Shown here piece by piece: positions 16,455 to 25,827 of a DNA stretch of 50,303 nucleotides. This DNA is from Erysipelotrichaceae bacterium. Its GTDB lineage: Bacteria > Bacillota_I > Bacilli_A > RFN20 > CAG-826. Both the position numbers and the translations under genes were made by a program. Location: positions 1-50,303 of the forward strand of contig SVAY01000011.1 in the NCBI GenBank assembly GCA_015059185.1. Direction: 5' to 3'. Under the pieces are notes generated by a model that saw only the letters and a list, made by a program, of their open reading frames with translations, did no database searches and was not told where the DNA came from. The first letter of the stretch is position 1, and each line of letters opens with the position of its first letter.

Positions 16455-19130
16455 TTAATCGTTAATACCAATGAAGACCGCTTCTTCAGGCTCACTAGAA
16501 CGGTGAGTGGCAGATTGAATTTTCTTATTTTTCTTCTTACCCTTACGTGGTAATGTTCCTTCTTCAATGCGGTGGAACTTACTATATAAGAAGTGTGAAC
16601 ATGGTCCAAATTGATTGACGATGATAATCGCGGATAAAATCACTCCAATAGTTAAAGCGATGAAGATTAAGCTTGTCGCATTAGGACCAAAGCCAAAGAA
16701 GTTGATACCAATATAACAAACAACGATTGTAAAGATTAAGATTGGTTCAAAGGCAATAGAAGTTGCTTGTTTCATAACTTCTTCTCTATGACCTAAAGTA
16801 ATAACTCTTGTCTTATCTTCTAAGATGAGTTCTCTCTCTTTATTCATAAAGAGGATAGTCACAATCATTGTAAATAATGCGATAAGAGGAACAATAACTG
16901 CAGTGTTAGCTGGGAAAGCAATACGAGTTAAGGCAAATATACCAGCACCGATAGCAGTAGTCACGACTGGAGCCACTAAAGCGACTAAACCACGACTTAA
17001 ACGATATCTAATCATAAAGTAAATACCCATGACTCCGATTGCAATGGCTGTACCAGCAACGATACCACCAAAGTTAGGTTCATTTGCTAAATAGGAACCA
17101 CTGGTTTTAATAGAAGCATAGCTCTTAGTATCTTCACTATGATAGGCATCTAAGATGTTGCTTAATTCCACTTTCGCTCCACCTTCATAGTTCGCACTAG
17201 AAGCGATGGCGTTTTCTTTAAGTGGGCTTACTAAATCGTAAACAAAGTAATAAGTAGTCTTTTCAACACCTTCCACCATATCTACGTGAGAATAAGAATC
17301 ACTCTTTTGGATATAACTAGATAAACTCTTACCTTCGGTATCATTAGCGTCTTTATAGATAGTAACTTTATCAAATAAACCTTCTTTTAAGGAATCAATA
17401 GTAGCAAGTTCGTTTGTTGAATAGATATAAACTTCGCTAGTTTCAGCTGGTTTAGCTTTCGCATATGGAGCGTTATTACCTAATACACCGAATGTGATTA
17501 AGCCCGCGACACTAGCAGCAAATAAAACTAATGTTGCAATACCAATTGGTTTTCTACGTTTAGTGAAGTCTTTATCTTGATAAGCACCTTTAAATACTTC
17601 TTGTTTTTCTTCTTCAGAATTTAAGGAAGGAACTTTATCTTGTTCAACACCGAATAAAGAATATTTACCAGTGAAGTCAGTATTATTAGTAGCTAACCAC
17701 ATTAAGCCTCTAAGGAAGAGGAGGTTAAGAATTAATGAAGCTAATCCACCAACGACAGACACTAAAGCGAATGATCTCATTAATGTTCCACCAAGTAGAT
17801 AAACAAATGCACCGATGAAGATTAATCCGATATGGATATCAAGTGTTGGTAATAAGGCTTTCTTAGCTGCTTCGGTATTAGCTTTTTTAAGAGTTCTACC
17901 CTTATAACTTTCTTCTTTAAGTCTAGAAGCATATAAGATGCCGCTTGCTAAAGAAGCAAAACTGACGGCAATAATAGCCACTAAAGCCGCGATATTAAAT
18001 TCAGCATTCATTAATACCATGAAGCCAATAGAAGCAAATACTGCTGCAATTGAGGTAGTCGCAATTGATAAACTAGATAATTTAAAGAATACTGCAAGTA
18101 ATAAAGCAACAATGACAATGGCACATAAGGTAGCAATAAATGTTCTACTCCAAGCGACATATTGGTGTGGGTCAGCGTTTCTAATTAATGATTCAGTAGT
18201 CGCTGGCACGAAAGTTACTTTCTCGTTATTGATATTAGTCACTTTATAATCAAGTGGTGTGGAGTTAATTAAGTTAACGTAGAATCTCGCGTTATCATAA
18301 GCGTTTCTTACTTCAGTAGGTGTCACGGATTCATCACCGTCGCTATCTAAAGTTAGAGTAGCCGCTAATTTATTTTCTTCATCATCTGGATAGTACATAT
18401 TATCAAGATTGAATTTCATGATAATTTTTCTAGCGATATTGGCATCGTAGTCTTCATTGCCTTCCACTGTACGTGAATAACGATCTGTTTCTTCATCAAA
18501 GTCGTACCAAAGATAGATGTAAGTTGTGGTAACGGTTTTTGGATTACCTTCTTCATCTTGTTCACCGGTTTCAGTGGTTTCACCTTTACCAGCTTCTTTT
18601 TGAGCCTTAGTCTTTTCCACTAAGTCTTTAAAAGATTCGTTATTCTTATCAACTGGGATAACGATGGTTGGATAATTATTAATGTTATCTAAATAAGCAG
18701 GGTGATTAGCGAGTAAGAATTTATCATCTTCTTGGGTAATAGTTGTATAGTTCTCATCATCATCAATATTGGTTAAAGCTAAAGAACCGTTAAAACCTAA
18801 ATAGCCAACAATGTTAGATTGTTCATTGTTATTTGGTTCTGCAAATTGCACTTTGATAATATCATTACCATAAGTCTTGATGTTATAAGCGGTGACACCG
18901 ACGTTCTCTAAACGTTCTTTCATGGTATCCGCCATATCCTTAACAGCGTTAGGATCTTCAATTTCTTCTTCACCATAAAGGTCATCTTTATTAGTTAAAC
19001 GGAAAGTGACTTCTCTACCTTCGGTATATTCAAGGTTGGTTTGTGTTCTAGTAAAGATGCTGGTAAAAGAAACACCCATCACGACGAGTGCGGTAAATAC
19101 TAAGATGATATGAGCCCAAAATCTACGCAT
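16455..19130 (-). CDS. secDF: Divergent fused protein translocase subunit SecDF
   Basis: Membrane accessory of the Sec translocon; SecD and SecF are fused in one 891-residue chain. Visible parts: TM1 at the N terminus, a large extracytoplasmic domain starting EGREVTFRLTNK, a five-TM block (about 330-490), a linker (about 500-535), then TM7, a second outer domain and a second TM block (about 715-870). The proton-relay motifs are gone: where family members have VDAN...FERIREE this protein has LASGILYASRLKEE, and the SecF NDT...FDRIRE position reads MIVTILFMNKERE. I start at ATG 19130 (AGGAGG, 8-nt spacing); the reading frame stays open further upstream, but no site supports that. Its own promoter is at 19174-19202. 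Confidence 0.85.
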   Translation of the reverse strand: MRRFWAHIILVFTALVVMGVSFTSIFTRTQTNLEYTEGREVTFRLTNKDDLYGEEEIEDPNAVKDMADTMKERLENVGVTAYNIKTYGNDIIKVQFAEPNNNEQSNIVGYLGFNGSLALTNIDDDENYTTITQEDDKFLLANHPAYLDNINNYPTIVIPVDKNNESFKDLVEKTKAQKEAGKGETTETGEQDEEGNPKTVTTTYIYLWYDFDEETDRYSRTVEGNEDYDANIARKIIMKFNLDNMYYPDDEENKLAATLTLDSDGDESVTPTEVRNAYDNARFYVNLINSTPLDYKVTNINNEKVTFVPATTESLIRNADPHQYVAWSRTFIATLCAIVIVALLLAVFFKLSSLSIATTSIAAVFASIGFMVLMNAEFNIAALVAIIAVSFASLASGILYASRLKEESYKGRTLKKANTEAAKKALLPTLDIHIGLIFIGAFVYLLGGTLMRSFALVSVVGGLASLILNLLFLRGLMWLATNNTDFTGKYSLFGVEQDKVPSLNSEEEKQEVFKGAYQDKDFTKRRKPIGIATLVLFAASVAGLITFGVLGNNAPYAKAKPAETSEVYIYSTNELATIDSLKEGLFDKVTIYKDANDTEGKSLSSYIQKSDSYSHVDMVEGVEKTTYYFVYDLVSPLKENAIASSANYEGGAKVELSNILDAYHSEDTKSYASIKTSGSYLANEPNFGGIVAGTAIAIGVMGIYFMIRYRLSRGLVALVAPVVTTAIGAGIFALTRIAFPANTAVIVPLIALFTMIVTILFMNKERELILEDKTRVITLGHREEVMKQATSIAFEPILIFTIVVCYIGINFFGFGPNATSLIFIALTIGVILSAIIIVNQFGPCSHFLYSKFHRIEEGTLPRKGKKKNKKIQSATHRSSEPEEAVFIGIND

Positions 19131-19173
19131 AATTTGTCCTCCTAGGCGACAACAAAAAAATATGTTCTTGAAT

Positions 19174-19202
19174 AATATATTACAAATATATTGTTCGTTC
19201 AA
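19174..19202 (-). promoter_or_regulatory. secDF promoter
   Basis: TTGAAC (19197-19202), a 17-nt spacer and TATATT (19174-19179), leaving a leader of about 40 nt that contains AGGAGG. Confidence 0.65.
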
Positions 19203-19228
19203 TAAAAAGTAATATATTTTATGATTCT

Positions 19229-20317
19229 TTAGTTATATCTAACTGGATTGTTTCCGCTATTGATGTCATTAACTAAATCTTTTAAATATTCGGTATAAGA
19301 ATAATTTGGAATTGGATCATGGAGTATCATATCGCAAAAATATTGGATAAATATATTTTTACCACTAGCATTATCAGTGCTGAAATTTAATATGGCAGAA
19401 TCATTTGAAATAACTTTATTATCAATTTCTTCTGACTCAACAACTGAAAATACATTAACGTTTTTATATAACGTTTTTTGAAATGATGTCGTATACATTC
19501 CTTCTACAAATGCATCAATATACTCATCTTTTAAAGATGAATTGTCGTTTAAGCCAAAATAATTGATGTATGTATAGGTTTTGGGATTAATGGTTAAATC
19601 ATTAACTGTATATTTTGGCAGACAATTAATTGTAAATAAATCATGCGATTGAGTTTGTATTAATTCGAAAATGTCTGATATACAAATTTTAATATCTTTA
19701 TCTTTTATTGAATAACTACCAGATGGTGTTGAAATGCTGTATTTACTAAATAGGGTCTTCAGATGATTGTGTATATTATTAAGTAATTCTCCGCCGTTAT
19801 TTGGTAAAGAAACAAATAATGAATTGTCCTCTTTTGTTCTTAGGAAGTTTCCAAGAAGTTCATCACTCATTAAGTAACTAATTAAAGCCGAAAAATGATA
19901 TTCAATTATTCCGTTATTTTCTAAACATTTATCGAAAAACGCATTAAGATTATTGTCATTGTCGGCACCATAAAGTGTATCGTTTTTTATCAAACAACTA
20001 GCTCTAATACCATAAGGTATTTCACCTTTATCATCAAAACAATCCAGTATATTACTTGAAACATGTTTTTTAGCAATAGTCTTTAATCTATTAGCTTTTT
20101 TTAAACAAGAGAAATTTTCTTCTATATCAAAAACAAAATCTGCTTTATTATAGTCGGTTTCTTTAACAAAGTTAAAACCAATATCATTATCTTGAAAATG
20201 CGATGCAATCGAATAAAATAACGCATCATCACAATATAGTGCAATTCTTTTTTGATTATTACAACCGGAGAAACTGAATAAAAAAGGGACTAAAAGAAAT
20301 AATTTAAAATTCTTCAT
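19229..20317 (-). CDS. Hypothetical lipoprotein
   Basis: A 362-residue exported protein with a lipoprotein signal: MKNFK, a hydrophobic core LFLLVPFLF and lipobox SFSGC with the lipidated Cys at residue 19, then NNQKR. The mature part has no motif I can name. Its mixed alpha/beta look and size would suit an extracellular solute-binding protein, but this is only a guess. I start at ATG 20317 (GGTGGAG upstream) rather than a GTG five codons earlier, because it gives a standard signal peptide. Rich in Asn, Asp, Ser and Phe, and more AT-biased than neighbours. It sits between ruvB and secDF, where Bacillus has queA, tgt and yajC-like genes, so it may be an acquisition. Confidence 0.8.
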   Translation of the reverse strand: MKNFKLFLLVPFLFSFSGCNNQKRIALYCDDALFYSIASHFQDNDIGFNFVKETDYNKADFVFDIEENFSCLKKANRLKTIAKKHVSSNILDCFDDKGEIPYGIRASCLIKNDTLYGADNDNNLNAFFDKCLENNGIIEYHFSALISYLMSDELLGNFLRTKEDNSLFVSLPNNGGELLNNIHNHLKTLFSKYSISTPSGSYSIKDKDIKICISDIFELIQTQSHDLFTINCLPKYTVNDLTINPKTYTYINYFGLNDNSSLKDEYIDAFVEGMYTTSFQKTLYKNVNVFSVVESEEIDNKVISNDSAILNFSTDNASGKNIFIQYFCDMILHDPIPNYSYTEYLKDLVNDINSGNNPVRYN

Positions 20318-20519
20318 AGAAATCCGCTCCACCTAAGCAAGAGATCGCAAAGTAGTAAGTATCGCTATCGTAATAAACATTGTTGCTATCCGTCCAATTA
20401 GAAGTATTTGGGTCAGGGGAATATGTACAAATGTTTGTAGTGCTTGTATCCGACCATGGTCCATCTGAAGTTTGACTAACAAAAGATATTTGCTCGAATC
20501 TATAATGAGCTACTATCAA
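20304..20519 (-). pseudogene. Possible gene remnant after ruvB
   Basis: An open frame of 71 codons starts at a TTG overlapping the ruvB stop and ends inside the start of the lipoprotein gene. The peptide is rich in Ser, Thr, Asp, Tyr and Trp (for example SDGPWSDTSTTN and NNVYYDSDTYYF) and has no signal or membrane segment. It resembles the C-terminal end of a secreted protein that lost its front part. It has no ribosome-binding site of its own. It could also be a translated, ruvB-coupled small protein, or noise. Confidence 0.35.
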
Positions 20520-21520
20520 ATAAGTTTTTCTTGATGTGCCTTATGAAGATGTCGGTAGGCTTTTGGCGTTGCCATCCTTCCTTTTGGGGTACGGTCAATA
20601 AAACCAATCTTAAGTAAGTATGGTTCATATACATCTTCTAAGTTGGTAGTTTCTTCACCAATTGCGCTCGCTAAAGTATCAAGTCCTACTGGTCCACCAT
20701 TAAAGCGGTCCATCAAAGTTAATAGATATCTAATATCAACATCATCAAGACCGATATCATCAACTTTTAAAGCATTTAAAGCTTTAAGAGCATCATCTTT
20801 TGTAATGTTATCACGACCTTGATAATTAGCAAAATCTCTCACACGTTTAAAGAGTCTATTCGCGATACGAGGCGTTCCCCTACTACGTTTAGCCACTTCA
20901 TTTGCCGCTTCTTCATCAATCGTACAATTAAAGACGCTAGCGGTTCTTTTCACAATCTCGCTAATCTCTTCGTTTGTATAATAATTGAGCTTTTCTGTAA
21001 AGCCAAAACGAGCACGTAAAGGCGCGCTTAAATCACCTGCACGTGTGGTCGCGCCAATCAAAGTAAAGGGTGGTAAATTAATCTCAATAGCTTTAGAAGA
21101 AACATCGCGATTAATCACTACTTGGAAGACAAAGTCTTCCATTGCGCTATATAAAGCTTCCTCTACAATTCGAGGAAGACGATGTATTTCATCAATAAAA
21201 AGGACATCACCTGGTTCTAAAGAAGAAAGAATTGCACCTAAATCTCCAACCTTTTCAAAAGCTGGTCCACTAGCGACTTTAATATGAGCGTGCATCTCAT
21301 TAGCAATGACATGTGCTAAAGTTGTTTTACCTAAGCCTGGAGGGCCATAAAAAAGCATATGATCAAGAGGTTCATCACGATGTAAAGCTGCTCCAATAAA
21401 GACTTTTAAATTCTCTTTAAGAGCGTTTTGACCAATATATTGATTGAGCCTTTTTGGACGTAATGAAAGTTCTTCATTAAGTTCATTAGGATTACGTTCT
21501 GCATCAACTAATCTACTCAT
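20516..21520 (-). CDS. ruvB: Holliday junction helicase RuvB
   Basis: Hexameric AAA+ motor that drives branch migration with RuvA. 334 residues. Walker [20 protein letters not shown], Walker [12 protein letters not shown], sensor 1 [13 protein letters not shown], the arginine motif LRARFG and a C-terminal winged helix ([18 protein letters not shown]). [11 protein letters not shown] near the N terminus is typical. The ATG overlaps the ruvA stop as TAATG. Confidence 0.98.
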   Translation of the reverse strand: MSRLVDAERNPNELNEELSLRPKRLNQYIGQNALKENLKVFIGAALHRDEPLDHMLFYGPPGLGKTTLAHVIANEMHAHIKVASGPAFEKVGDLGAILSSLEPGDVLFIDEIHRLPRIVEEALYSAMEDFVFQVVINRDVSSKAIEINLPPFTLIGATTRAGDLSAPLRARFGFTEKLNYYTNEEISEIVKRTASVFNCTIDEEAANEVAKRSRGTPRIANRLFKRVRDFANYQGRDNITKDDALKALNALKVDDIGLDDVDIRYLLTLMDRFNGGPVGLDTLASAIGEETTNLEDVYEPYLLKIGFIDRTPKGRMATPKAYRHLHKAHQEKLI

Positions 21521-22074
21521 TATTTTTTACCTAATTGTTGTAATGCCATCTTTAAGATGTCTTCGCTTGTCGCATTTGGTTCATTAATTGAAGCAAGGAC
21601 ACGGTCAATCGCAGCACCTTTAAAGCCCATACTTTTAAGCGCTTCATACACATCTTCATATAAAGTTGGATCGCCTTTACTACCGGTTAATTCACCCTTA
21701 AGATCTAAGATAATTTGAGCGGCAGCTTTGGCTCCAATACCTGGTAATTTCTTTAAATAAGCAACATTGTTGCTTGCAATCGCATTCATCACTTGTTCAG
21801 GGGTTGTTGCACTTAATGCATTAATCGCACTTTTTGGTCCTAATCCTTTTACTTTAATTAAAGAAAGGAAAACGGCTTTTTCTTTTTCACTACTAAAACC
21901 GACGAGATATTCTTCATCTTCTCTAATCACTTGATGGGTATAAAGCAAGATTTGTTCACCTTCAACAAAATCACTTGGATGAGAAACAAGCACTTGATAA
22001 CCAGTATTATTGACATCAAGCACGATGGAATCTTCAAATGTTTTAAATACGATACCTTTTAAATAATAAATCAT
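21520..22074 (-). CDS. ruvA: Holliday junction binding protein RuvA
   Basis: Tetrameric DNA-junction binding partner of RuvB. 184 residues: an N-terminal OB fold (MIYYLKGIV, then [17 protein letters not shown]), two helix-hairpin-helix motifs ([14 protein letters not shown] and [18 protein letters not shown]) and a C-terminal domain III after a short linker ([17 protein letters not shown]). GAGG from the end of the small upstream gene serves as ribosome-binding site. Confidence 0.97.
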   Translation of the reverse strand: MIYYLKGIVFKTFEDSIVLDVNNTGYQVLVSHPSDFVEGEQILLYTHQVIREDEEYLVGFSSEKEKAVFLSLIKVKGLGPKSAINALSATTPEQVMNAIASNNVAYLKKLPGIGAKAAAQIILDLKGELTGSKGDPTLYEDVYEALKSMGFKGAAIDRVLASINEPNATSEDILKMALQQLGKK

Positions 22075-22084
22075 AACTTTTACC

Positions 22085-22180
22085 TCATCTATTTGTTAAA
22101 ACAAATAATAACACAATTAATAAGCTAATAAACGTTGCAATAATCGCGCTATAAATAGCAATTCTATTCTTATTAGTCAC
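22085..22180 (-). CDS. 31-residue single-span membrane protein between nadE and ruvA
   Basis: GTG at 22180 overlaps the nadE stop as GTGACTAA and has GAGG 9 nt upstream, within nadE. The product is basic at the N terminus (MTNKNR), has one hydrophobic segment (about 7-28) and ends LTNR. TGA at 22087-22085 lies 10 nt before ruvA and supplies the ruvA ribosome-binding site (TGAGGT), so nadE, this gene and ruvA are tightly coupled. A longer frame starting inside nadE exists, but its upstream part is a shadow of nadE. Function unknown. Confidence 0.55.
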   Translation of the reverse strand: MTNKNRIAIYSAIIATFISLLIVLLFVLTNR

Positions 22181-22910
22181 GTTTAAATTCCTCAGGGCGT
22201 GGGATTGGAACACGCTTATGTTCACTGATACGGTGGAGACGTTCAATCTTATTAACCACCTCTTCATCGACCTTTTGACCAAGTAAATAAGCATCTAAAT
22301 CTTTATATAAGATTCCCATTTCTTTTTCATCAGTCTGTCCTTCATATAGTCCCGCGCTTGGTACTCTTTCAACTAGTTCTTTTCTGACGCCTAAAATAGA
22401 AGCGACATTCCTCACCTCTTCTTTAGTGAGTCGACAAATAGGTAGTAAATCTACTCCACCATCTCCGTATTTTGTGAAATATCCAACATAGGATTCATCT
22501 AAATTATCAGTTCCTAGAACTAACATACGATTCTTTTGTCCATAGGCATAAAGAATAGACATACGGATACGGGCTTTTAAATTGCCTTTCGTCGAAGCAT
22601 CCAATTCAATTCCTAATGATTCAAATTCTTTCACAAGTTCATTGAACGCTTTACTTCCATCAATAACGGAATAATTAATATCTAAATCTTTAGCAAGAGT
22701 AATGGCATCTTTAAGGTCGTCTTCAAGAGAATTGATTGGCATCATGATACAATGAAGTCGTTCTTTACCAACCGCTTTAAGAGCTAAAGCAGCGACCGCA
22801 CTAGAATCAATGCCGCCACTTAAACCTAAAACATAGCCATCTTGATGACTATCTTTTAGATAATCTTGCATAAATTTCACTATGACATCGATATATTGTT
22901 CTAATTTCAT
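22173..22910 (-). CDS. nadE: NH3-dependent NAD+ synthetase
   Basis: Converts nicotinate adenine dinucleotide to NAD+ using ATP and ammonia. 245 residues, the short form without a glutaminase domain. The PP-loop LGLSGGIDSSAVAALAL is near residue 29. Further family stretches are VLGTDNLDESYVGYFTKYGDGGVD and PLCRLTKEEVR-like ICRLTKEEVRNVA, and PSAGLYEGQTDEKEMG. It starts 2 nt after obg. Confidence 0.96.
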   Translation of the reverse strand: MKLEQYIDVIVKFMQDYLKDSHQDGYVLGLSGGIDSSAVAALALKAVGKERLHCIMMPINSLEDDLKDAITLAKDLDINYSVIDGSKAFNELVKEFESLGIELDASTKGNLKARIRMSILYAYGQKNRMLVLGTDNLDESYVGYFTKYGDGGVDLLPICRLTKEEVRNVASILGVRKELVERVPSAGLYEGQTDEKEMGILYKDLDAYLLGQKVDEEVVNKIERLHRISEHKRVPIPRPEEFKRD

Positions 22911-22912
22911 AA

Positions 22913-24187
22913 CTAATTATAGTAATCAAAGATAAAGTCATCGAGCATCACTTCATCTCCATCACTTGCCCCCATTCTTTCAAGTTCATCATCCACCCCA
23001 ATTTTACGTAAGTGGGCTAATAGCTGCATTAACCCTTCATCAGTGGTGATGTTAGTCATCTTATAATATTTAATAATTCTATCGCCTAAGATACGGAATA
23101 AATGGGCTTTTTCCTGGACGATATAGAATTCTTTCTCTTCTTCCTCAAGGGTATATACTTTAGTATCGAGTTCTTTATATTCTTCTTCATAAAGTGGGAA
23201 AAGAGGAGTCTTATCAAGTAATTCGACACATTTATTTAATAAAGGTTTAAGTCCTTCATCGGTTAAAGCACTGATAGGATAAACTTCTTGTTTGACTTTT
23301 TTCTTAAAAGTTTTAAGTTTTTCTATTGCCCCTTCTTCATCCATTTTAGAAGCAACAATAATCATTGGACGTTTAGAAATACCAAGTCCATATTGAGCAA
23401 GTTCTTCATTAATAACTTTATAATCTTCGTATGCGTCACGCCCGTTAGAGGACATATCAACGACATGAATAATGACACGACATCTTTCAATATGACGTAA
23501 GAACTGTAAGCCAAGACCCTTGCCTAAATGAGCTCCTTCTATAAGCCCAGGTAAATCTGCCATGACGAAAGATTTATCTAAATGAGAAACAAGACCTAGG
23601 TTAGGTGCAATCGTTGTAAAAGGATAATCAGCGATTTCTGGTTTTGCGTTACTCACTAATGATAATAAGGTTGATTTACCAACGCTAGGTAATCCAACAA
23701 GTCCGACATCCGCTAATAACTTTAATTCAAGAATTAAACGATGGCTTTCTCCTGGTTCGCCATTTTCAGCAATACGAGGCACTCTATTGGTACTACTCTT
23801 AAAGCAGGTATTACCTCTACCACCTCGACCACCTTTAGCGACCAAAAGTGTTTTTCCTTCTATAGATAAATCACCGAGGAATTTATGATCTTTTTCTAAA
23901 TAAACAACGGTGCCAACTGGGACATCAACAATCACATCTTCACTATATTTGCCGTATTGATTTTTAATGCCACCTTTTTCTCCATCTTTTCCAATAAAGA
24001 CTTTAGAGTGGCGGAAATTAAATAAGGTATTAATCTTTGAATTCGCTCTTAAAATGATTGAAGCACCGCGACCGCCATTACCGCCAGCAGGTCCGCCTTT
24101 TGGTACATATTTTTCACGACGAAATGCGATTGCACCATCGCCACCTTTTCCGCTTCTAACTTCAATAATTGCTCGATCAATAAACAT
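22913..24187 (-). CDS. obgE: GTPase Obg/CgtA
   Basis: Ribosome-associated essential GTPase for 50S assembly and growth control. 424 residues: the glycine-rich Obg fold (1-157, with GGKGGDGAIAFRREKYVP-type pattern), the G domain with GLPSVGKSTLLS, a DxxG in ADLPGLIEGAH, and SKMD as the NKxD equivalent, then a C-terminal OCT domain. The order rpmA-obg is the standard one; here a glycosyltransferase gene lies between them. Confidence 0.97.
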   Translation of the reverse strand: MFIDRAIIEVRSGKGGDGAIAFRREKYVPKGGPAGGNGGRGASIILRANSKINTLFNFRHSKVFIGKDGEKGGIKNQYGKYSEDVIVDVPVGTVVYLEKDHKFLGDLSIEGKTLLVAKGGRGGRGNTCFKSSTNRVPRIAENGEPGESHRLILELKLLADVGLVGLPSVGKSTLLSLVSNAKPEIADYPFTTIAPNLGLVSHLDKSFVMADLPGLIEGAHLGKGLGLQFLRHIERCRVIIHVVDMSSNGRDAYEDYKVINEELAQYGLGISKRPMIIVASKMDEEGAIEKLKTFKKKVKQEVYPISALTDEGLKPLLNKCVELLDKTPLFPLYEEEYKELDTKVYTLEEEEKEFYIVQEKAHLFRILGDRIIKYYKMTNITTDEGLMQLLAHLRKIGVDDELERMGASDGDEVMLDDFIFDYYN

Positions 24188-24189
24188 AA

Positions 24190-25143
24190 TTATTTCTTAT
24201 ACACCTTATTGACAATAACGGTTGGACGACGTCTTGCGTCTTCCACAGCTTGTGATAAATAGACACTTATAACGGCTAAAACAAAGAACATAAAGCACGC
24301 AATAAAGAGCATCACATTAATAATGAGCCAGATAGCAAATCCAAAATTAGAAATATTAACAATATTGTTAAGCGCTAAAATATAGAGCACTAATTCAGTA
24401 ACTGCACTTAATAAGAATGTACAGCTAAAGAAAACCGTTACTCCAATCGACCAACGTAATGGACGAGTGGTTAAACTCACTATACTTGATAAAGCTAAAT
24501 TAAACATCGAACGGATGTTATATTTACTTTTACCCTTAACTCTTTCTTCTCGAGAAAATAAGACTGTACCAGTTTTAAAACCTAAGAAAGGAACTTGTAC
24601 ACGGAATACTCTACTGGTTTCTTGCATTTCAATAACATGGTCCGCTACACGACGATCAAGTAAACGGAAGTTAGCCACGTTATAAGGTACCTTCACTTTA
24701 CTAGAAAGATGGTTAAGTAATTTATAATAGATGCCAGCAGTATTCTTCTTAAAAGAAGAGTCTTTCTTTCTATTTCCTCTTTGAGCATTGACTACTTGAT
24801 AGCCTTCTTCCCACATCTTCAATAATTCAGGAATGAGTTCTGGTGGATCTTGAAGGTCAGCATCGATAGGAATTAAACAATCTCCAGTCGCTTCTTTAAG
24901 TCCTGCAGTGACTGCAGACTCATGTCCCCAGTTACGGGAAAGATCAACAACTACTAAATGAGGTAATATTTTTTGCTTTTCTAAAAGGATGGATAAAGTG
25001 TTATCTTTACTACCATCATTCACTGCAACTATTTCAAATTCGTAGTTTTTATTCTCGTTGATAACTTTTTCAATGTGTTCGAAAAAAAGCGGAGCGGCTT
25101 CCTCTTCGTTATACATTGGAACGATGATTGAGACTTTCTTCAT
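24190..25143 (-). CDS. Family 2 glycosyltransferase with two C-terminal membrane spans
   Basis: 317 residues of the DPM1/GtrB/YkoT type, which transfer sugars from nucleotide donors to polyprenyl phosphate at the membrane. GT-A motifs: VSIIVPMYNEEEAAPLFF at the start, VAVNDGSKDNT (about 40-50) and IPIDADLQDPPELIPELL (DxD region, about 93). Two hydrophobic spans lie at about 230-255 and 268-295, and the end is basic. Dxs/MEP products would supply the polyprenyl carrier. It stands at the head of the obg-nadE-ruvAB unit, in the place of spo0B in Bacillus. The acceptor is unknown. Confidence 0.9.
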   Translation of the reverse strand: MKKVSIIVPMYNEEEAAPLFFEHIEKVINENKNYEFEIVAVNDGSKDNTLSILLEKQKILPHLVVVDLSRNWGHESAVTAGLKEATGDCLIPIDADLQDPPELIPELLKMWEEGYQVVNAQRGNRKKDSSFKKNTAGIYYKLLNHLSSKVKVPYNVANFRLLDRRVADHVIEMQETSRVFRVQVPFLGFKTGTVLFSREERVKGKSKYNIRSMFNLALSSIVSLTTRPLRWSIGVTVFFSCTFLLSAVTELVLYILALNNIVNISNFGFAIWLIINVMLFIACFMFFVLAVISVYLSQAVEDARRRPTVIVNKVYKK

Positions 25144-25160
25144 ACAGATACCTACTATTT

Positions 25161-25189
25161 ATTATAATAAATATAAAAAAAGACCACAA
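25161..25189 (-). promoter_or_regulatory. Promoter of the glycosyltransferase-obg operon, within the rpmA terminator
   Basis: TTGTGG (25184-25189), a 17-nt spacer and consensus TATAAT (25161-25166). The -35 box is part of the downstream arm of the rpmA terminator hairpin. Confidence 0.65.
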
Positions 25190-25202
25190 TTAATATGTGG
25201 TC
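25174..25202 (-). terminator. Terminator after rpmA
   Basis: Stem GACCACA (25202-25196) / TGTGGTC (25188-25182) followed by seven T residues on the minus strand. A clear intrinsic terminator 20 nt past the rpmA stop. Confidence 0.9.
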
Positions 25203-25222
25203 TAATTCGTTATTTTATACGC

Positions 25223-25504
25223 TTAGTCAGCGATAACTCTCACTTGAGTACGGTTTTTACCGAGTCTTTCGTATTTGACACGGCCAGAAGCTGTTGCGAA
25301 GATGGTATCATCGCCACCCTTTTTGGTGTTTTCTCCTGGATAAATTCTGGTTCCTCTTTGTCTATAGATAATGGAACCGCAGTGGCACCACTCACCATCA
25401 GCGACTTTTGCACCAAGTCTACGGCCAGCAGAGTCTCTACCGTTCTTAGTAGAACCAACACCCTTTTTAGAAGCAAAGAGTTGAAGATTTAATTTAAACA
25501 TCAT
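25223..25504 (-). CDS. rpmA: 50S ribosomal protein L27 with cleavable N-terminal extension
   Basis: Bacterial L27; its N-terminal tail reaches the peptidyl-transferase centre. About 93 residues: [11 protein letters not shown], then [20 protein letters not shown], the classic start of mature L27. The extension ending LQLFA/SKKG is the Bacillota type removed by the Prp protease, whose gene lies just upstream. Start at ATG 25504 (GGAAG upstream; the next codon at 25501 is also ATG); the open frame extends further upstream but into prp. Confidence 0.96.
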   Translation of the reverse strand: MMFKLNLQLFASKKGVGSTKNGRDSAGRRLGAKVADGEWCHCGSIIYRQRGTRIYPGENTKKGGDDTIFATASGRVKYERLGKNRTQVRVIAD

Positions 25505-25523
25505 AGATGGATACTTCCTTTCT

Positions 25524-25826
25524 TTATTCGATAATTTTGACAAATTCTGGATCGGATTCCGCTATTGTCTTTAGTCCGGAGACAATCGTTTCGATCACTA
25601 TTTTGTCGTGGGCGCTTACTTCCTTGACTGCTTCTAATGAAGCATTTCCTTCTTCTAACGTAACCTTGAATGACTCAATTTCTTGTAAGTTATTGAATCC
25701 TCCAGTCACCACTGCACTCACTGCACTACAGACAAGATCATGTCCATATGCGGCGCTATTAGCGTGGCCTGTTACTTTTAAAGAGATGAAGTTATCACCC
25801 TTACAAGTTAACTTGACTTTGATCAT
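25524..25826 (-). CDS. prp: Ribosomal-processing cysteine protease Prp
   Basis: YsxB/Prp family protease of about 100 residues that cuts the N-terminal extension from L27. The catalytic His and Cys are visible in [20 protein letters not shown] (residues about 22 and 34). Start at ATG 25826, one base after the rplU stop; a TTG 21 bases further upstream lies inside rplU and is less likely. The gene order rplU-prp-rpmA is standard in Bacillota. Confidence 0.94.
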   Translation of the reverse strand: MIKVKLTCKGDNFISLKVTGHANSAAYGHDLVCSAVSAVVTGGFNNLQEIESFKVTLEEGNASLEAVKEVSAHDKIVIETIVSGLKTIAESDPEFVKIIE

Positions 25827-25827
25827 A

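Noticed and set aside
22085..22294. 69-codon version of the small gene between nadE and ruvA
   Set aside because: The first part only mirrors nadE in another frame; the GTG at 22180 has the ribosome-binding site and gives a clean membrane peptide.
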